Of a DNA stretch of 64,000 nt, positions 38,985-52,400 are shown piece by piece (the first letter of the stretch is position 1; each line of letters opens with the position of its first letter). Source of the stretch: Mesaphorura yosii (lineage: Eukaryota > Arthropoda > Collembola > Poduromorpha > Tullbergiidae). The notes beneath the pieces are model-generated. The model saw only the letters and a program-made list of their open reading frames with translations. It was not told the DNA's origin and did not search any database. Location of the stretch: assembly GCA_009869945.1 (NCBI GenBank), contig WIXG01000183.1:92478-156477 (forward strand), in the 5' to 3' direction. The translations under genes were made by a program, and so were the position numbers.

Positions 38985-40070
38985 GGATGACGAGGAAAGA
39001 AACAGTACAATACAATAGTGCCAAGCATTCCAGATTAATGTTTCACGTATTAAACCACGGAGCCAGTAGAACCAACCTAAAGCCTATTAGTAACATTCAT
39101 AAACTATTAACCGGTACGCAATCCCTATAACGTCCCACTTCCGGTTTGATGAAATAACAAATAAATCGGTAATTGCGTGTTGCATTACCTCTGTTTTGCT
39201 ACAGCGTAGAAATTAATACTTTTGGTTTTGGTCTATGCCCGACAATATTCATCAAGTATCCAATGCCACCCACACCATGTCATTTTTTGCAAAATGCAAC
39301 GAAATTACGTGGTGGCGATGAATGAGAATGTGCTGCTGGTGTTTACATCCACGTCGCAAGTCACAGGCCTTAATGACAATAATCATCAAACGAGAGCGCA
39401 CCACACGGCCAAGGCCAATGCTCGAATGCTTTAAAGCGTGATCATTAACGGCACGATTCTCGCTGTGCTTCTCTTTCGTACTTGGCGTCGCAGCTCGCAA
39501 GTTTATAATGTAATGAAATACACATTATCTCGTTTAGTTTCCACTTCCCGGAATTTTATTAATGAACCAAATTATTCCAAATTTTAAATTGTAATACAAT
39601 AATCTTGTTTAGAAAAAAACTCTTCGGCAAATTTCTCATCAAGTGTGTCTCTCATTTACTCTGTCTTTCCACATAGTGCAGTGGCAGTCGAGTGTCGAGT
39701 CCATGCAAACTTTTGAAACAGCCTCCCATCTCAAATTTTATATCATTAGTCTCTGCTCCTGGCTTCACCGCTGCATGCCTTCGTGCGTGCGGTGCTTCCA
39801 GTGCCTTAAAGCCAAAGTAATCTTCTTCCTGATTTAAATGATCATGCGTATAGTCTCGTATTTAGCAACAGCAATACTAATGCCAGGCCATTCGGTGGCT
39901 TGCCTGGCTGCAGTGCTCGAGAACTTTGTGGAATATAATATTTCTTTATGATGTCACACTCATATGGAAATATCTACACGAAACTATTTAATTCAATTTG
40001 TTTTCGTAAACCCACTTTCCCAACAAGTTTCAAACCTCATTCATTCTTACTTCAGAGCTGAGCTGAACTG

Positions 40071-40095
40071 AGTCACCGAGCTGAGCTCGGTGACT
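40071..40095. repeat. perfect 12-bp inverted repeat with one-base centre
   Basis: AGTCACCGAGCT (40071-40082), a single G, then AGCTCGGTGACT (40084-40095), an exact reverse complement. The flanks repeat AGCTGA several times, and a TGAGTCA AP-1-type site overlaps the left arm. Confidence 0.9.
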
Positions 40096-40101
40096 GCTCA
40101 A

Positions 40102-40119
40102 ACACACACACACACACAC
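40102..40119. repeat. (AC)9 microsatellite
   Basis: Nine uninterrupted AC units lie six bases after the 25-bp palindrome. Confidence 0.9.
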
Positions 40120-42001
40120 GACTCCAAAAGGAACAGCTAACATGATACTTGGACTTCATTGTGGTTGAGCAGTCGCTACCGCCAGCTCATCAAGCAACAA
40201 TAACACAACACAAATTTACTCCTCTATTTTTCACATTATGCATGCTCTGCCCTGCTCTGCTCAGCTCGGCGTGGTTGAAAGCAGTCCTCCAACGCGGCCC
40301 TGGCCTATCTGCCCTGGATTGCAGCGACTCTGGAGTCTCGCAAGCCAAACTCATCCTCCAAAATTCAGCAAGGCAAGGCAGTAGTTTATAACGTAATTAT
40401 TGATACGAGACTTAAAACTTTGTATACATTAACAACACGCGGCTGTGCACAAATTCGAAGCTGAGTTTCTAAATGCTGTAACGAAATACGTAAATCCAAG
40501 ATCTCGCTTACTTACGACGCTTGCTTCAATTTCTGGTCAGCGAGGAAATGCAAATTGACACACTAATTATTTAGACAATGAATCTAGATTATTACGGCAG
40601 GAAAAGGGAGAAGACCTCCGCCTGCGGAGCGGGCATGGTCATTATGCAAAACAGAAATCAAAGTTGAGTGAACGGAAGTGAAGAGATGCGGCTTGACTTT
40701 TGGCTTTTGATCCCCGTGCGCGACGGGCAAATCCTCATCGCACCGGCTCAAAGCAGGCAATGGAGGAGAAGCATAAAGTGGAAGTATCAAGTGATGGAAA
40801 TGCAAACAGGTACAAAACACCAAACCCCTTGGGACTACCGCCAAAATAGAGACAAGTTGGTGCTGGTGCACTCCATTAAGTCTCCTGATTACAGCGGCTG
40901 TTGCTGTGGCTGTGGCTCGGCATTCGCTAGGCGCTGAACTGAGCAGGCAATGTGATCGGGGGTTGCTGCCTAAGCACGGGCTAATAGAATACCGGGTGAA
41001 AGAGCGCACAGGCGGGCGGTTGTGTACAGAGAGTAAGCAAGAAGAAAAGGCATGACGAGGAAGGTCTTTTGCTAATATGAGAATGGCATTCATTCATGCA
41101 CAACGCGATTCTTTTATAATATGCATAAGTATAAGTTTTCGTCTCTCGCGTCAAGTCAAGCCACGAGTGGGAGCGGATGTGAGCAAGAATGGAGAACAAG
41201 TTGAGCCGCTTCTTTTCCGACTTAATACGTAACCCCTTTTCCACTACAAACGCAAACTTAAAAAACTAATACTCACGACACCGAAAGAGAAACGAATCGA
41301 AAGGGACCGCGCTCGCGTGCGCTGCTGTGATGCTGCTGCTCGGTCGCAACTTTCTCCAAATACTTCCTCGTCCCTGCCTGCCTGGCCAAGTAATCTACAT
41401 ACATTCAGACCACGTTGTCCTTAATCGAATAGGAGATTGATCGAAATTTCAATTTCCACTCTTTTCTGTTGAGGTCTTGGGGCGAAAAAATTGCATTCAA
41501 ACGAACTTTCTTCTCTTTCCCTTTCTCCTTTTTTTCTCTTTCGTCTTTGCTTCTTCTCCTTCACATACCTCATTCTTCTCTAACTCGAGAAGACTTATTT
41601 TTCTGTGCCAACCTGCGTTGTGCTGCAGATCAGCCGGTGAAGCTGTGCAGCAGGGACGAAGAACGAATAACCAGCCCCAAGAAAGGTAGCACGAAGACGA
41701 GGACGGCGATGACAAAGTAGCAAGGCAGAATTGGACGAATGAATAGAAAAGTGATTCCAACAATGCATGCATTCCATATTGTAGTCTTATTATCATCAGT
41801 AAACAAGTTGCCTTGCCGCACCGCGTCGCGCCTTGATTCTCTGCGCCACATCTTCGCATCAGGGAAATGAATTCAGGCTTCTGCAAAGCCAAGAAAGCAA
41901 TGTATAGTATGAGATGTTTTCATACCAAGATTTGCACTGGCCATAATAACTCGTACGTATTTCTTGTGTTTCAAATCCGTGTTTGTTTGTGCTATTATTT
42001 T

Positions 42002-42020
42002 ATGACATTATTAATGTCAT
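42002..42020. repeat. 19-bp palindrome
   Basis: ATGACATTA, a central T, then TAATGTCAT, a perfect inverted repeat with 9-bp arms in AT-rich sequence. Confidence 0.85.
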
Positions 42021-43540
42021 CGAACCCTCATTCCTTTCGTTTCCTACTTCCGTCAGTCAGTCTTTATTTACTTTAAAGAACTCGCTCGCTACGCTCAGGC
42101 TCGCCTCAGCCAAGCCAATACAAGCCAAGAATCACAGATGATTACGGCACATGTGAACGTCGTGTTCAAAATTCAGAACCTCCAGCCAGCCAGTCGCTGC
42201 CTTTCCGTCGCCTTTGCCTTTTCTTGGAAACTTGGAACCTCTCTCGGAATCAAAAGCCAGCAGCAGCATTTTGGTCTGTTATTCAAGTATTCCGCGACTT
42301 TTGTAGGGTGGTTTTTATGTGCGTTTGACAAGGTACGTGAGTATCCTATAAAACCATTTAAAATGCATTTACGAATCGTTTCTCAACTCAACTCCCGCAC
42401 TCGTATAAATCCAGTAATGTACGAACGTACGTGCGGTTGGCTGCCTGGCAATATGCACGCAGGCCGCAAACGCCGAAAGACAACAGCAAATAAAAGTCCA
42501 ACTTTTCGAAATCACCATAAATGGTTTAGCACTCCACAAAATGTGCTCTTGGCCGCAGAAACTTTTACTTTTCTTTTCTTACATGCGCTGCCTCCACAAT
42601 TTATTTGTTTTACGGTGTCAAACAAGTTGAGCTCGAACATGGGACAGTTGTTTCCAGGTTTCGCTTCCTTTCTGCAGTGCTTCGCAAGTACGGCAACGAC
42701 GCTCACATTTTTGCGGTCTCAATATTGTTGCTCCGCGTAAATTATAACTTCCTGCTGACAAGAGTACCGGACGTAAATATGAAAGTGGAGCGTGTAATTG
42801 CTCGCTCCTCACTGTTGTGGCAGATGAAAGAAATGTTTGCGTTCAAAATTCAAATGGTTCGTTGAAAAATGAATCGTCTGTTAATTGCTGACTTATTTTG
42901 AGTACCCGTAAGCATTGCCAAGCTCGGCATAGGCTTAGGAATTGCAGTGCGATTTTTCGACCCATGCTTTACTGGACCGCGTGCCCGTTAGATTAAGCCG
43001 TGGTAATCTGGCACGTACGCCTCCAATAATTTTCAATTCGGCCAGTGCGGCCAACTCAGTGGCCAATTGAGGACAACAAATGGCGATGGAGAAGAAAAGG
43101 CTTCGTGATGATGACCGGAGCACGAGAGAACAAAGACGTCTGGCCCGAGCCATGAACCGGGAAAGGACGCGACAAGGCTAATTCGCCGAATTTCCTTCCT
43201 CCCGCTCACTCGCACGTACGCACGCACACACGGAGCACAACCGATTTCACTGAGCAAAGGAGCGTTTTGCGTGGTGTTGAAATGTATACGGCCGTCTTGG
43301 GGGCAGTCTAATGAAAGAAATTCCTGGTAAAAGTACAAGAAAAGACTTCTTCTGGTCATAAACGCAAACGCGGAGCGGAACATAACATCAAGTCAGCAGT
43401 GTTCGGTCCTTGTCGTGTTACAAATGTTGAGTATTAAGAATAATGCGTGTGGTTAAGCTTCACTTAGGTTCCAGTTTTATTCTCGCTCGTATGATATTGG
43501 ATCATCCAGTCAACAGTTGTACTTTTATTCCACAATCCAT

Positions 43541-43558
43541 ATTGCATTGCATTGCATT
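43541..43558. repeat. short (TTGCA)n tandem repeat
   Basis: Three and a half copies of ATTGC/TTGCA stand in a row. A similar run occurs at 4561-4575, and single degenerate copies recur elsewhere in the window. Confidence 0.7.
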
Positions 43559-46500
43559 ATTTCGGAACAGCAGCCTGAGCGGACGAGCACAATCTGTAAA
43601 AGCTTCTCGACCGTGCGTGCCGACTGTTGCATGCTCCTTTTGTTTCTGCTGCCAGTCCAATAACACAAAGTGTTACTGCTCCGTGCTTGGCAGCTCAGCT
43701 CTGCCGCGGCCTACAATAAAGGGTTATGTCGTAGAATGAAATCTGATTTTTCTTGTAATGCGAGCCGCCGCGCGTCGTGCGAGCGACGTTGTCCGTGTCC
43801 GTGTTCGTGCTCTCACCTTTGCGAGGGTGATCTCGAGAACCTTTGGACAGATGAGAGGAAATTGTCGTCGTCGCCATCGTGTGTGCGTGCGAGCATCAGA
43901 GAAAAGAGGCGACAAATGGAGCATGGGCAAATGTGCCTCCTGAACCAATATGTTTGTTCTCTCTGGTGGAAGACACTCGTGTGTCAACTTCATGACAAAC
44001 TGATCGTCCCTGATTCCCATTCTAATGGCTGCTAAAACTGATCTGATTTTCCTCGTCACGGGTCTGCGTTCACCCCGCCAAACTGCCGCGCAGGCAAGGG
44101 CGATAGAAGGCCCGAGAACCGGAAACCCAAAGGGCAAAGCAAAGACGATACAGGCGAGGCGAAGGCGAAAGGAGAAGACGTAAGATAAAATGGCATTTTT
44201 CTCGCCTGCATAGCGCCAGCATGAAAGAAATCGCGCACTCGTAAATGCGTAGTGCGTAATACTTTGAATCTTTGGATCTTGGTTTGCTCGACGAAAGATG
44301 AATCCCAACAGCATGATCTTTCCCCTCGCTTAGGCGTAATCGTAAGCAGCACCCACGCCAAAACTGGCATACGTCTTGGGTAAAATCAAAAACTTAAAAC
44401 TTGTCTCTGTGTCTCTGCACTGCACCCGCATCGCCACATTGAGTCAAATGGCATCACTTGCTCGGAATTGACTCGTTTAATATCAATCCACACCAGGCTC
44501 GATTCTCCATTCATGTAATTGTTTAGAATGGGCCAGTGGTTTAAGCCAGATTGATTTTTAATTGGTCACGACGCCGAGTCGAGTCACCATGTTCACGGTA
44601 ACCTCATTCGTAGTAATGCTCCCTGAAATTAAACGCGGGCAGCCTGGGATGCTACTTGAAATTCATGTCACAACACAACGCACAAGTTAAACTCTTTCTC
44701 GCCCTGTCACCTGCAAACGGGCAGGAAGGCGAAATCTCTGCAAGCGCTTAACGTTGGAAGAGGACCAAGAAGTATTTAAGCACTGAAAGCACAACTTGAC
44801 ACCTTCAACGGCAGTTACTTACGAGGTGTTGGGAGCGAAAAACATATTTTGACATGAAATGATGCATGGGTCTTGAGGTGACCATTCCAGATTTATCCTG
44901 CCTGAAGTCTTGCTCCTTCGCCTTCGTATTGTTTTACTGAATGAGAAGTGAACTCAGAGTGGAATGAGTTGGAGACCGCAGAACACCTTTCCTTCCACAA
45001 TATATCATTTTGCAACCGGGGTCGAGGTTTTCGCAAAGTGCACACGGCGAGCTAGCAGAGAGCAGAAAACTTTAAAACATTGCCACATTGCACCAGCAAA
45101 ATCCCTTTATGATATACTCCGTCCTTACTTTTGGACTTTAATCTTGTTCTGTTCGTGTTCCCTCCCTTCACTTTTCACTTGCCAACTGAGCCTTGACTCT
45201 TCCTACTATAAAATACTTTGGAGGTAAGAAATCAAACCGCAAGACTATAAAGTACAAGTCGACAAAGTCGTACTATTTTATAGCTTGAACTTGGATTTAT
45301 ATGTCTTTGAGCATGAACAATAACGATCAAAGACACAGGTATTTCCTGACAGAATAATTATTAGTGGAAAAATGGACTCATTTCACATTCAGCAGCTGTC
45401 AAAGACAACCAAGGCAAGCAAATAGCATAACAGCTAGGCCGGATGCGATAAGAACGTTGCTGTCTTCCACTGTAGTTCAGTTTACGACCTCAATTAGACT
45501 TCCCGGTTTGTCGGATGCCTGAATAAAGTGCAGCTATCAACATAATATAAGCAATGCTACACCTTCAACATTGAGCATTGAACTACGAGCAAGGTGAAAT
45601 AAATGGGTGATGTTATGACTTTCTTCATTGCCAAACGCAAAGGTATGCAAGGCAAGGGAAAGCAAAGAGTGTGGATATTCTTCCTTGCTCACAGTTCATC
45701 TTCATTCTTATGACTTTAAAACCTCTTCTCGCGGAACCTGCACGCGAATCGCGCCAAGCACATGACTAGATCGACTTTACAAATTTCATATGTGATGGTG
45801 CAGCCGTAGTGAGACAACAAGGAAATGCTCACATTCCAGACTCGACTGCACGGGTCGGTTTACGTTTACGGTTTATGAAATACGGTCACCATTACGCGTC
45901 ACGCGTCCACTTTTCACGCTGCGCTGTTTTTCTTACTACTTTCATATCAACTTCGAATATTGCATAGCATCTTATTTCTTGTCCATAAACTATTTTGAAA
46001 TTGCTGTAACTCATATGCCACTTCCACGGAGCGGCCGCAGCACTGCACTGTGAAGGATTCTCGGTTCAGCACAGAAGCTTGTGGAAGTGAGGACTTGTTG
46101 GTTGTTGTCCATGCAATATTCAAAAGTGCGAAACGAAGCATGCTGGCACGATAATTTATGATTTTTTACATCTTTCCCAACACTCTCAGAAGGACTCTGG
46201 GGACTCTCGCCTGTAATCTATACGTGGCCGTACATCTTTGTACATCTCACTCATTTTCCTCTTCTTTTTATTTATCAGGTACTCTCAAGTAGCTTCCAAC
46301 CTCTGAGCTTTGCTTCTGCTTGATTGTTTTGAATGAATTCTGTTGCATGCTGCATGGCGTTAATCTTCTCGTATTAATTCAGATACTGCAGATGCTTGAT
46401 AATTTTATCGTGTTTCTTTACTTTGTGCGTGCCGCTCTGAGCAGAGATAAATTCGTCCGCCTATGAATGGAATTAAAGAAGGATAATTTTCCAATGAATC

Positions 46501-49409
46501 AATGTGACAGATAGCCAAGGTTCATTTGACAGTCTTTAAATTTTGTACGCAACGGTAAAGAAATAGGAATCACTTTAGAATGAATTGATTGGGCTTTTAA
46601 CTTGGAGCTATCTTTGAATCCGTTGATGATCAAGAATTATAACGAGGCACAGGACAATGAAGCAACAGCGCAGGGAGAATTTTTTTTGCTCAGGTGCCTA
46701 CTTTTGTACTTTTCGTGTTTTGCATGGCATGATTTCTTGGCGAACTGAGGAATAATTCAAAATTGAGGATTCGTGCAGATGGTACTGAAGCGCGAAGTTC
46801 TTGGAATAGTTTCGCACATCGTTTTATTCCGCATGTACGAAATAAAGTTGGTGAGTTAAGCAAGAGCAACAACTCCAGCACGAGCGTCCAGCCAGCAGCG
46901 AATTAGACGCAAGTCAGGTGAGGCATTACTTTTGAATGAGTTTGACGTGGTTTGTCTAATAAGCTCACGAAAACCATCAAACTGGGAACGGAACACGGAA
47001 GTTTTTCTTGAAAGACAGGACAAGATGAGTACTTGTTGGTAAGAATTTCATGTAATACGTCTGTCGTTTCATCTCGAAAGTTGGCTCAACTTGTAACAAC
47101 TTTATAAGTTTCATGAATATCATCACCGAAGACTTCAAAACGCAAACACTAGCTCGTCTCCTTTCACCCTGCTTTCTCTCTCCACCTGTTTCACACGCTT
47201 CTGAGAGCGCCGAGTACTTTGCCTGTCGTGCCGGGAAGAAAATCTCTCATAAGTGTTGGGCTTATCTCGCCGACAATATTGTGCGGCCCGATTGCAGCAG
47301 CTTGACAATTCCCACTTGCTTTCCCTCGCCCCTTTTGTGTTATATAAAATATTGACAGCGAGACAAGAAATCAAGTCAGGAGAACAGGCACAAAAAAGTT
47401 TGTTGTTCTCTCGTGGGAGCAACAACATCGTAAATCATGAAACGGGGAACTCCGTCCACATGCTCGGCTCCGTCAAGGAGCAACAATCTTTTATTACTTT
47501 GTTTGAGATCTGGCCACATTATTACATTTATAAACTTTGATATAATCATTTCAAATCAACTCAAAATACTTGTTTATGATTTATCTCGCACCCACCCCTG
47601 AACACAAGGCACAAACATCAGACAACAGTGGCGAGTTTTTAGACACGCGACAAAAAAGAGTGATTTAATGTGAGGGAAGACGCCTGGCCTAAATTAATCC
47701 ATTAAGAAATAATGACGGCGTCTGTCGCAAGTTTTCACCGAATAATCGTAGTGCGTAGAGTTCTTTCAGCGGTGCTTCAACCCGGCCAAGCAAGGGTTCG
47801 CGATTAAGCTGTTAATAAACGCAGGGCAAGAAAACGTTGAAATTTTTCTACTCATGGACTTGTATCTATATGGACTATGGACTTGACTTTCCTTGTGTAT
47901 AATCATAACTCAACGCTTTTCTTCACGCAGCGAGATGAACCACATCATGGCCTTTCACTTCCTGCTTTCCGTACTTTCCTTTTACGACGTCTGATTATTA
48001 TTAGGCTAACAACCTCCTCGCGCTTTCTACCCCGTCCAAACAGTGAAAAGAGAAGCAGAGCACAGTCTTTGATTTTCAAGCACGGAGGTTTAGCTCGCAG
48101 TTACGCGATGATGGCTTAGAGCTCATAAAGACGGGGAAGATGCTAAAAGAAAGTCACAGTTAATGTAATAAAATTCTGAAGAGAACGAGCGTCGCGTCGT
48201 CACAAAAACATGCAGAGCCGAAGCACATCACACTGGAAATAAAATATGAGACAAAGTTTACCCATCACGTATAAAAATGAGCTCGCTGGAACCTTATTAC
48301 GCTGCCGGAGTGCTCGACATTATCAATGTAAATGTTGGATGGTCTCTTTTCATCGCCGCGTGCGCGCATTTATATTTCACAAGTCTATTCATCCTTTTTA
48401 TTGCACTTGTTTTCGTAATATTATGAATAACTAGGAAACTTTCCCGCTCTTGTTGACGAGAAATTTCGTGGTTAATGTTGGAGAAAAAATAAAAACGCAA
48501 TAACTTTGTAAAATCTAAATATTTGACACACATTTTACTGCGAAAAGTTAAACCTTAAAATTGAATCATAGTTTTGAAATAATGCGAAATTCAATTTGTT
48601 ATGCGATCTGGCTGAAAATTTGAATTATTTGGCTTTTTCATGAGCGATTTGGCTTACAAGTCATTGTGTCAGGCTTTGACTAATTTGGCTAAGGATTCCT
48701 TATTTTTCTGGCTGGGCGCTAAATGTATGCCAAAGTTTACAAAAGGAGAGATAATGCTTAATTATTTCTCGGATGAACATATCATTCGGGGTTGAATTCA
48801 TTGTCAACTTTTACGTGGCGAGCCCTGTCTCTTTCGTAAGGGTTTTGGAAAATAAAGGTCCAAAAAAGATTTCTTTTTGGTGGTAACGTTAATTAACCTA
48901 GCAAATCCTGAATAAGATCCTTTTTGACAGCAAAACATTGTCAGGAAATTAAGAGATAAGACACGTGGAGTTAAGATACGACGTATTTTGTTGACAGAAA
49001 CATGAAAGATTTAGACGCTAGCTCAGAAAACTTGCGTTGCCTTTTGGTTTTGCTTTGTGGCTTTCCTTTCTTCGAGCGAAATCCTACGAGAGAGTCAGCT
49101 CGTCGGCTGAAGACGTTTATTTGAATAAAGCCGTAATCGTGATTACACGACGATGACGTGAGGGAAAGGAGGAGAGAAGGAGGGTGAAAGTTTGAGTTTA
49201 ATGTATGTCAAAATTGAAATGTCTGTCATATCATAAAAGCATGTTTTGTCTGCTATATTGCAAAGAGATAATGGCCCTTAATGGATGCTAAGTATATGAT
49301 CTTTGCTCAAGCTGTCCCTCACGCGCGTCGCACGCAGTGAAAAGAGCCTTTCTTCTCTCCCCGTAATTTAATGCGTGTACAATGTGGGAAGAGTATTTTT
49401 GCTTTATGA

Positions 49410-49434
49410 CCGTAATGTTGTCAGCACATTACGG
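49410..49434. repeat. perfect 9-bp hairpin
   Basis: CCGTAATGT (49410-49418), a 7-nt loop, then ACATTACGG (49426-49434). Confidence 0.85.
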
Positions 49435-52400
49435 CCGTGCGAGCACGCACATAAAGAAAGACGCCGTCGCGTCTCGAGGTACTCTTTATTATAACTAATC
49501 ATTATGCGCACAGGTTTTATGGACGGAGGCGTAGCAAAAAACGGAAGGCCAAGACACCGGCAACTCCTCACAGCAAATGACATGCATACAAACTTTCACC
49601 GGAGAAAACGTCAAGGCGCAACGAATAAAATAATGAAAAAATGAACTCTTTCAAGATTAAATTTGCAGCACAGATGTTCAAGCATCAAGCGGCGGCGGAT
49701 CTGAAGAGGCAAATGATATTGGTTTCAAATTGTCGCCGTGTCGAGCTGCTGCGGCTGTGTCGAGTCCCTCGGGAAAATTGTACAAATTCCCCCAACACGC
49801 AAGGTTTGGGAATGAGCATGTAAGAGCATCTTCGACTACTTTCAAGCAGCTTGTACGTCGTGAACCCCGGCGCATATTATTTTCGCGCAATCCACCCCGC
49901 CGCCGTTTTCTTGGCCTCCGTTGTCTTCCGCTTCCTGGAATCAAGTAATAACCAAATATATCATTCACGCAATTGGTTTGCTCTATTCTCACGAGTTTTG
50001 TGCGCGAATTGGCAATTTAAATATAAATACGCGTCACATGACCGTTCCAGACTAAACACAGAGAAAGCAATGGCCAAACTTACTCATGCTACTCTCCACG
50101 TAACATGCTACATGCGTGAATTCCGAAAACTAACCAACTCCAACTCGGAACTGCTAAACTCGTGTCTATTCGACCGAGTTGGAGCACAGCAAAAAGTAGC
50201 ATAGGATTAGCGTCAAATGGAATTATAATCCATCTTATACAATTTAATGTACTTTTAATCTGTTGCAAAACAACTTCTCTCCGGTGTAACGATGATAAAC
50301 GTGCCCAATGTGTTTGTGGCCGCGCTGCATCTCCAAAAATAGCCAACCGCCAAGGGAGATGAATGCTTGAATGATACGCGATACGCACATTTATGCGATC
50401 TTTATTCATTCAACTGGTTCAAGATATATGACAACACCCGAAACCGAAACTACTCATTCAGCTCCTGTCGCGAGTATTACTCAAGTTCCTACGACTAATA
50501 CCGCTACTGTTGCTGTCTGCAACTGCGAACCACTTCAAATAAAAGAGAAGGATAGATTAGAAGTGTTTACATAAACTCGCAAAAACTTTTATTCACATGA
50601 TAACCGTCCACAGCTAATAAATTCTCTACTCAGTCACTTTTATCATTTTCTCTTCCACGAACTAAGCCCCGTTGTAATTTTTAGTATCAAATGCGACAAA
50701 TTGCGTGCGAGGAAGCATGAGAAAATGTTCCTGGTGCTCAGACCCACTCGGAAAACTTTCGGTCTTGCTTCATTACCAAGAAAGTACTAGTGGACTAATT
50801 ACTCGTACAGCGTGCGTTCAGAAATATTGTCCCTAAAAAGCTGGAATGCTACTTCGACCGTGAGGCTAAGGCGAAAAATATTTTACAGGCCTGGCAGCAA
50901 TATTTTTCATAGAAAGTCAAGTGAAACATGAGTAATAAAATGATTTAGGGCAAATGGAGCCGAGGGGCAATAAAAATGTTGCGTACACAGATTTGATGAC
51001 CTGTCAATAAACAAAGACCGCTCTCGTGGTTCCCGAAATTACAACATAAGGACTTATTACAACATTGTACGTGTAACACGGCAGACATTGATGCATTACT
51101 CGCTGTAGACGAGAAAGCGCCACGGCCACATTAAACGAAGGCTTTGACCTGAATTCTGCGTATTTTCCTTTACCATTTAAAGGCGTGATTTTCGCTCAAT
51201 ACTTTGTTCCCATAAGCCTACTTTTAGTACCGGTGATTTACAAAATTATAAAAATGTTTATGTCCTTAGTTCTTGTAACTCGCGCGAGTCAAGAATTTTA
51301 TGTCATGAGATATGCGAGGGTAACAAAATTTATTTGCCTATTCGCCACTGAAATTATTTGCGTGTACAACGTACGCGTACAATAATGCAACCCTGCATAG
51401 TTTTTGAGGTGAAAGAGTCGCAGCGGACGCTCCTTAACTACTTCAGCGCTAAATTTGAGACAACCATTTATGGGTCATAGAGGCAGAATATGAAAATTTT
51501 AAGCGTTAATTGAAATTATTTTTCAATCAATTCAAAACGAACTGCATTCTTTATTTACACGTCCACTGTCGCAAAATTGGGCAAAAAGGGGTTTCAATAT
51601 CAAACCCACGTGCCAAACTAGAGAGATTACAGTAAATTCGACACAAAATGTTATCGTGTGACAACGCAAAGACAATTCATTTCGATGTCTTTTGACGCAA
51701 TACGAAGGAGACAAATGCGCATTCGAATGCAGCGAGTGTCAAGGAACCATTCTCATTCCATTCCAACTCGAGGCGATTCCTTCCGCTGCACTGTCCACGG
51801 AGCATTGTGAAGTTGGTGTCGGAATAAACGTGTGTCGTTATACGGCACGCATGGAACGCATGGTGAGTGGTTCACAAAACGAGACTGTCGATAAGGAGAT
51901 AAAAAGAAAGCTAGAGAGTGATATATGAGAACTTTGACTAAGGTTAACTTTTTCTTGGTCTGTTACAGGTTTCCTTTTTTGCTTCCTAGGTTTTCGAGAA
52001 TTATCAAAGAAAAAATTACTATTGTAACATGTGAGCGTGAGCTAAATGAGATATACTGTTTATAATTATAAAACCAAATTTTTTTTATTGTAAAATATAT
52101 CATAATTGTGCTGGTTTTTCTCATGGACTCCAATGATGGACGAAAAATATTTTGGAATTTTTCGGAATATTTCTGAAGTAATTCCTCCATTCTTTTCCAA
52201 GCGAGAGTCTGTCACATTTGAACTGCCTCCATGCATCCACACTGAAAAATGGTTCAATTTTTGTATGTGTCATCAATTCCGTTTCCGTTTTTTTGGTTTT
52301 GTACTCCGAAGCGTCCAATCAAATTCAAAGACAGCTTTCTATTTATTTGTTCTGTTAGCCGCGCATGATGAATTGGAAAGTGGAGACAGCAAATGATCTT

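Noticed and set aside
42138-42740. 200-codon plus-strand frame
   Set aside because: No domain, random-looking composition, and competing frames on both strands.
43724-44314. 196-codon minus-strand frame
   Set aside because: Located in a GC-richer patch where stops are rarer; Arg-rich with no domain.
45208-45230. TATAAAA run close to a GTAAGA donor
   Set aside because: No coding exon or transcript start could be tied to it; such AT-rich matches are common in this window.
47781-47800. GGTTCG-type sequence resembling a tRNA B box
   Set aside because: No matching A box or cloverleaf around it.
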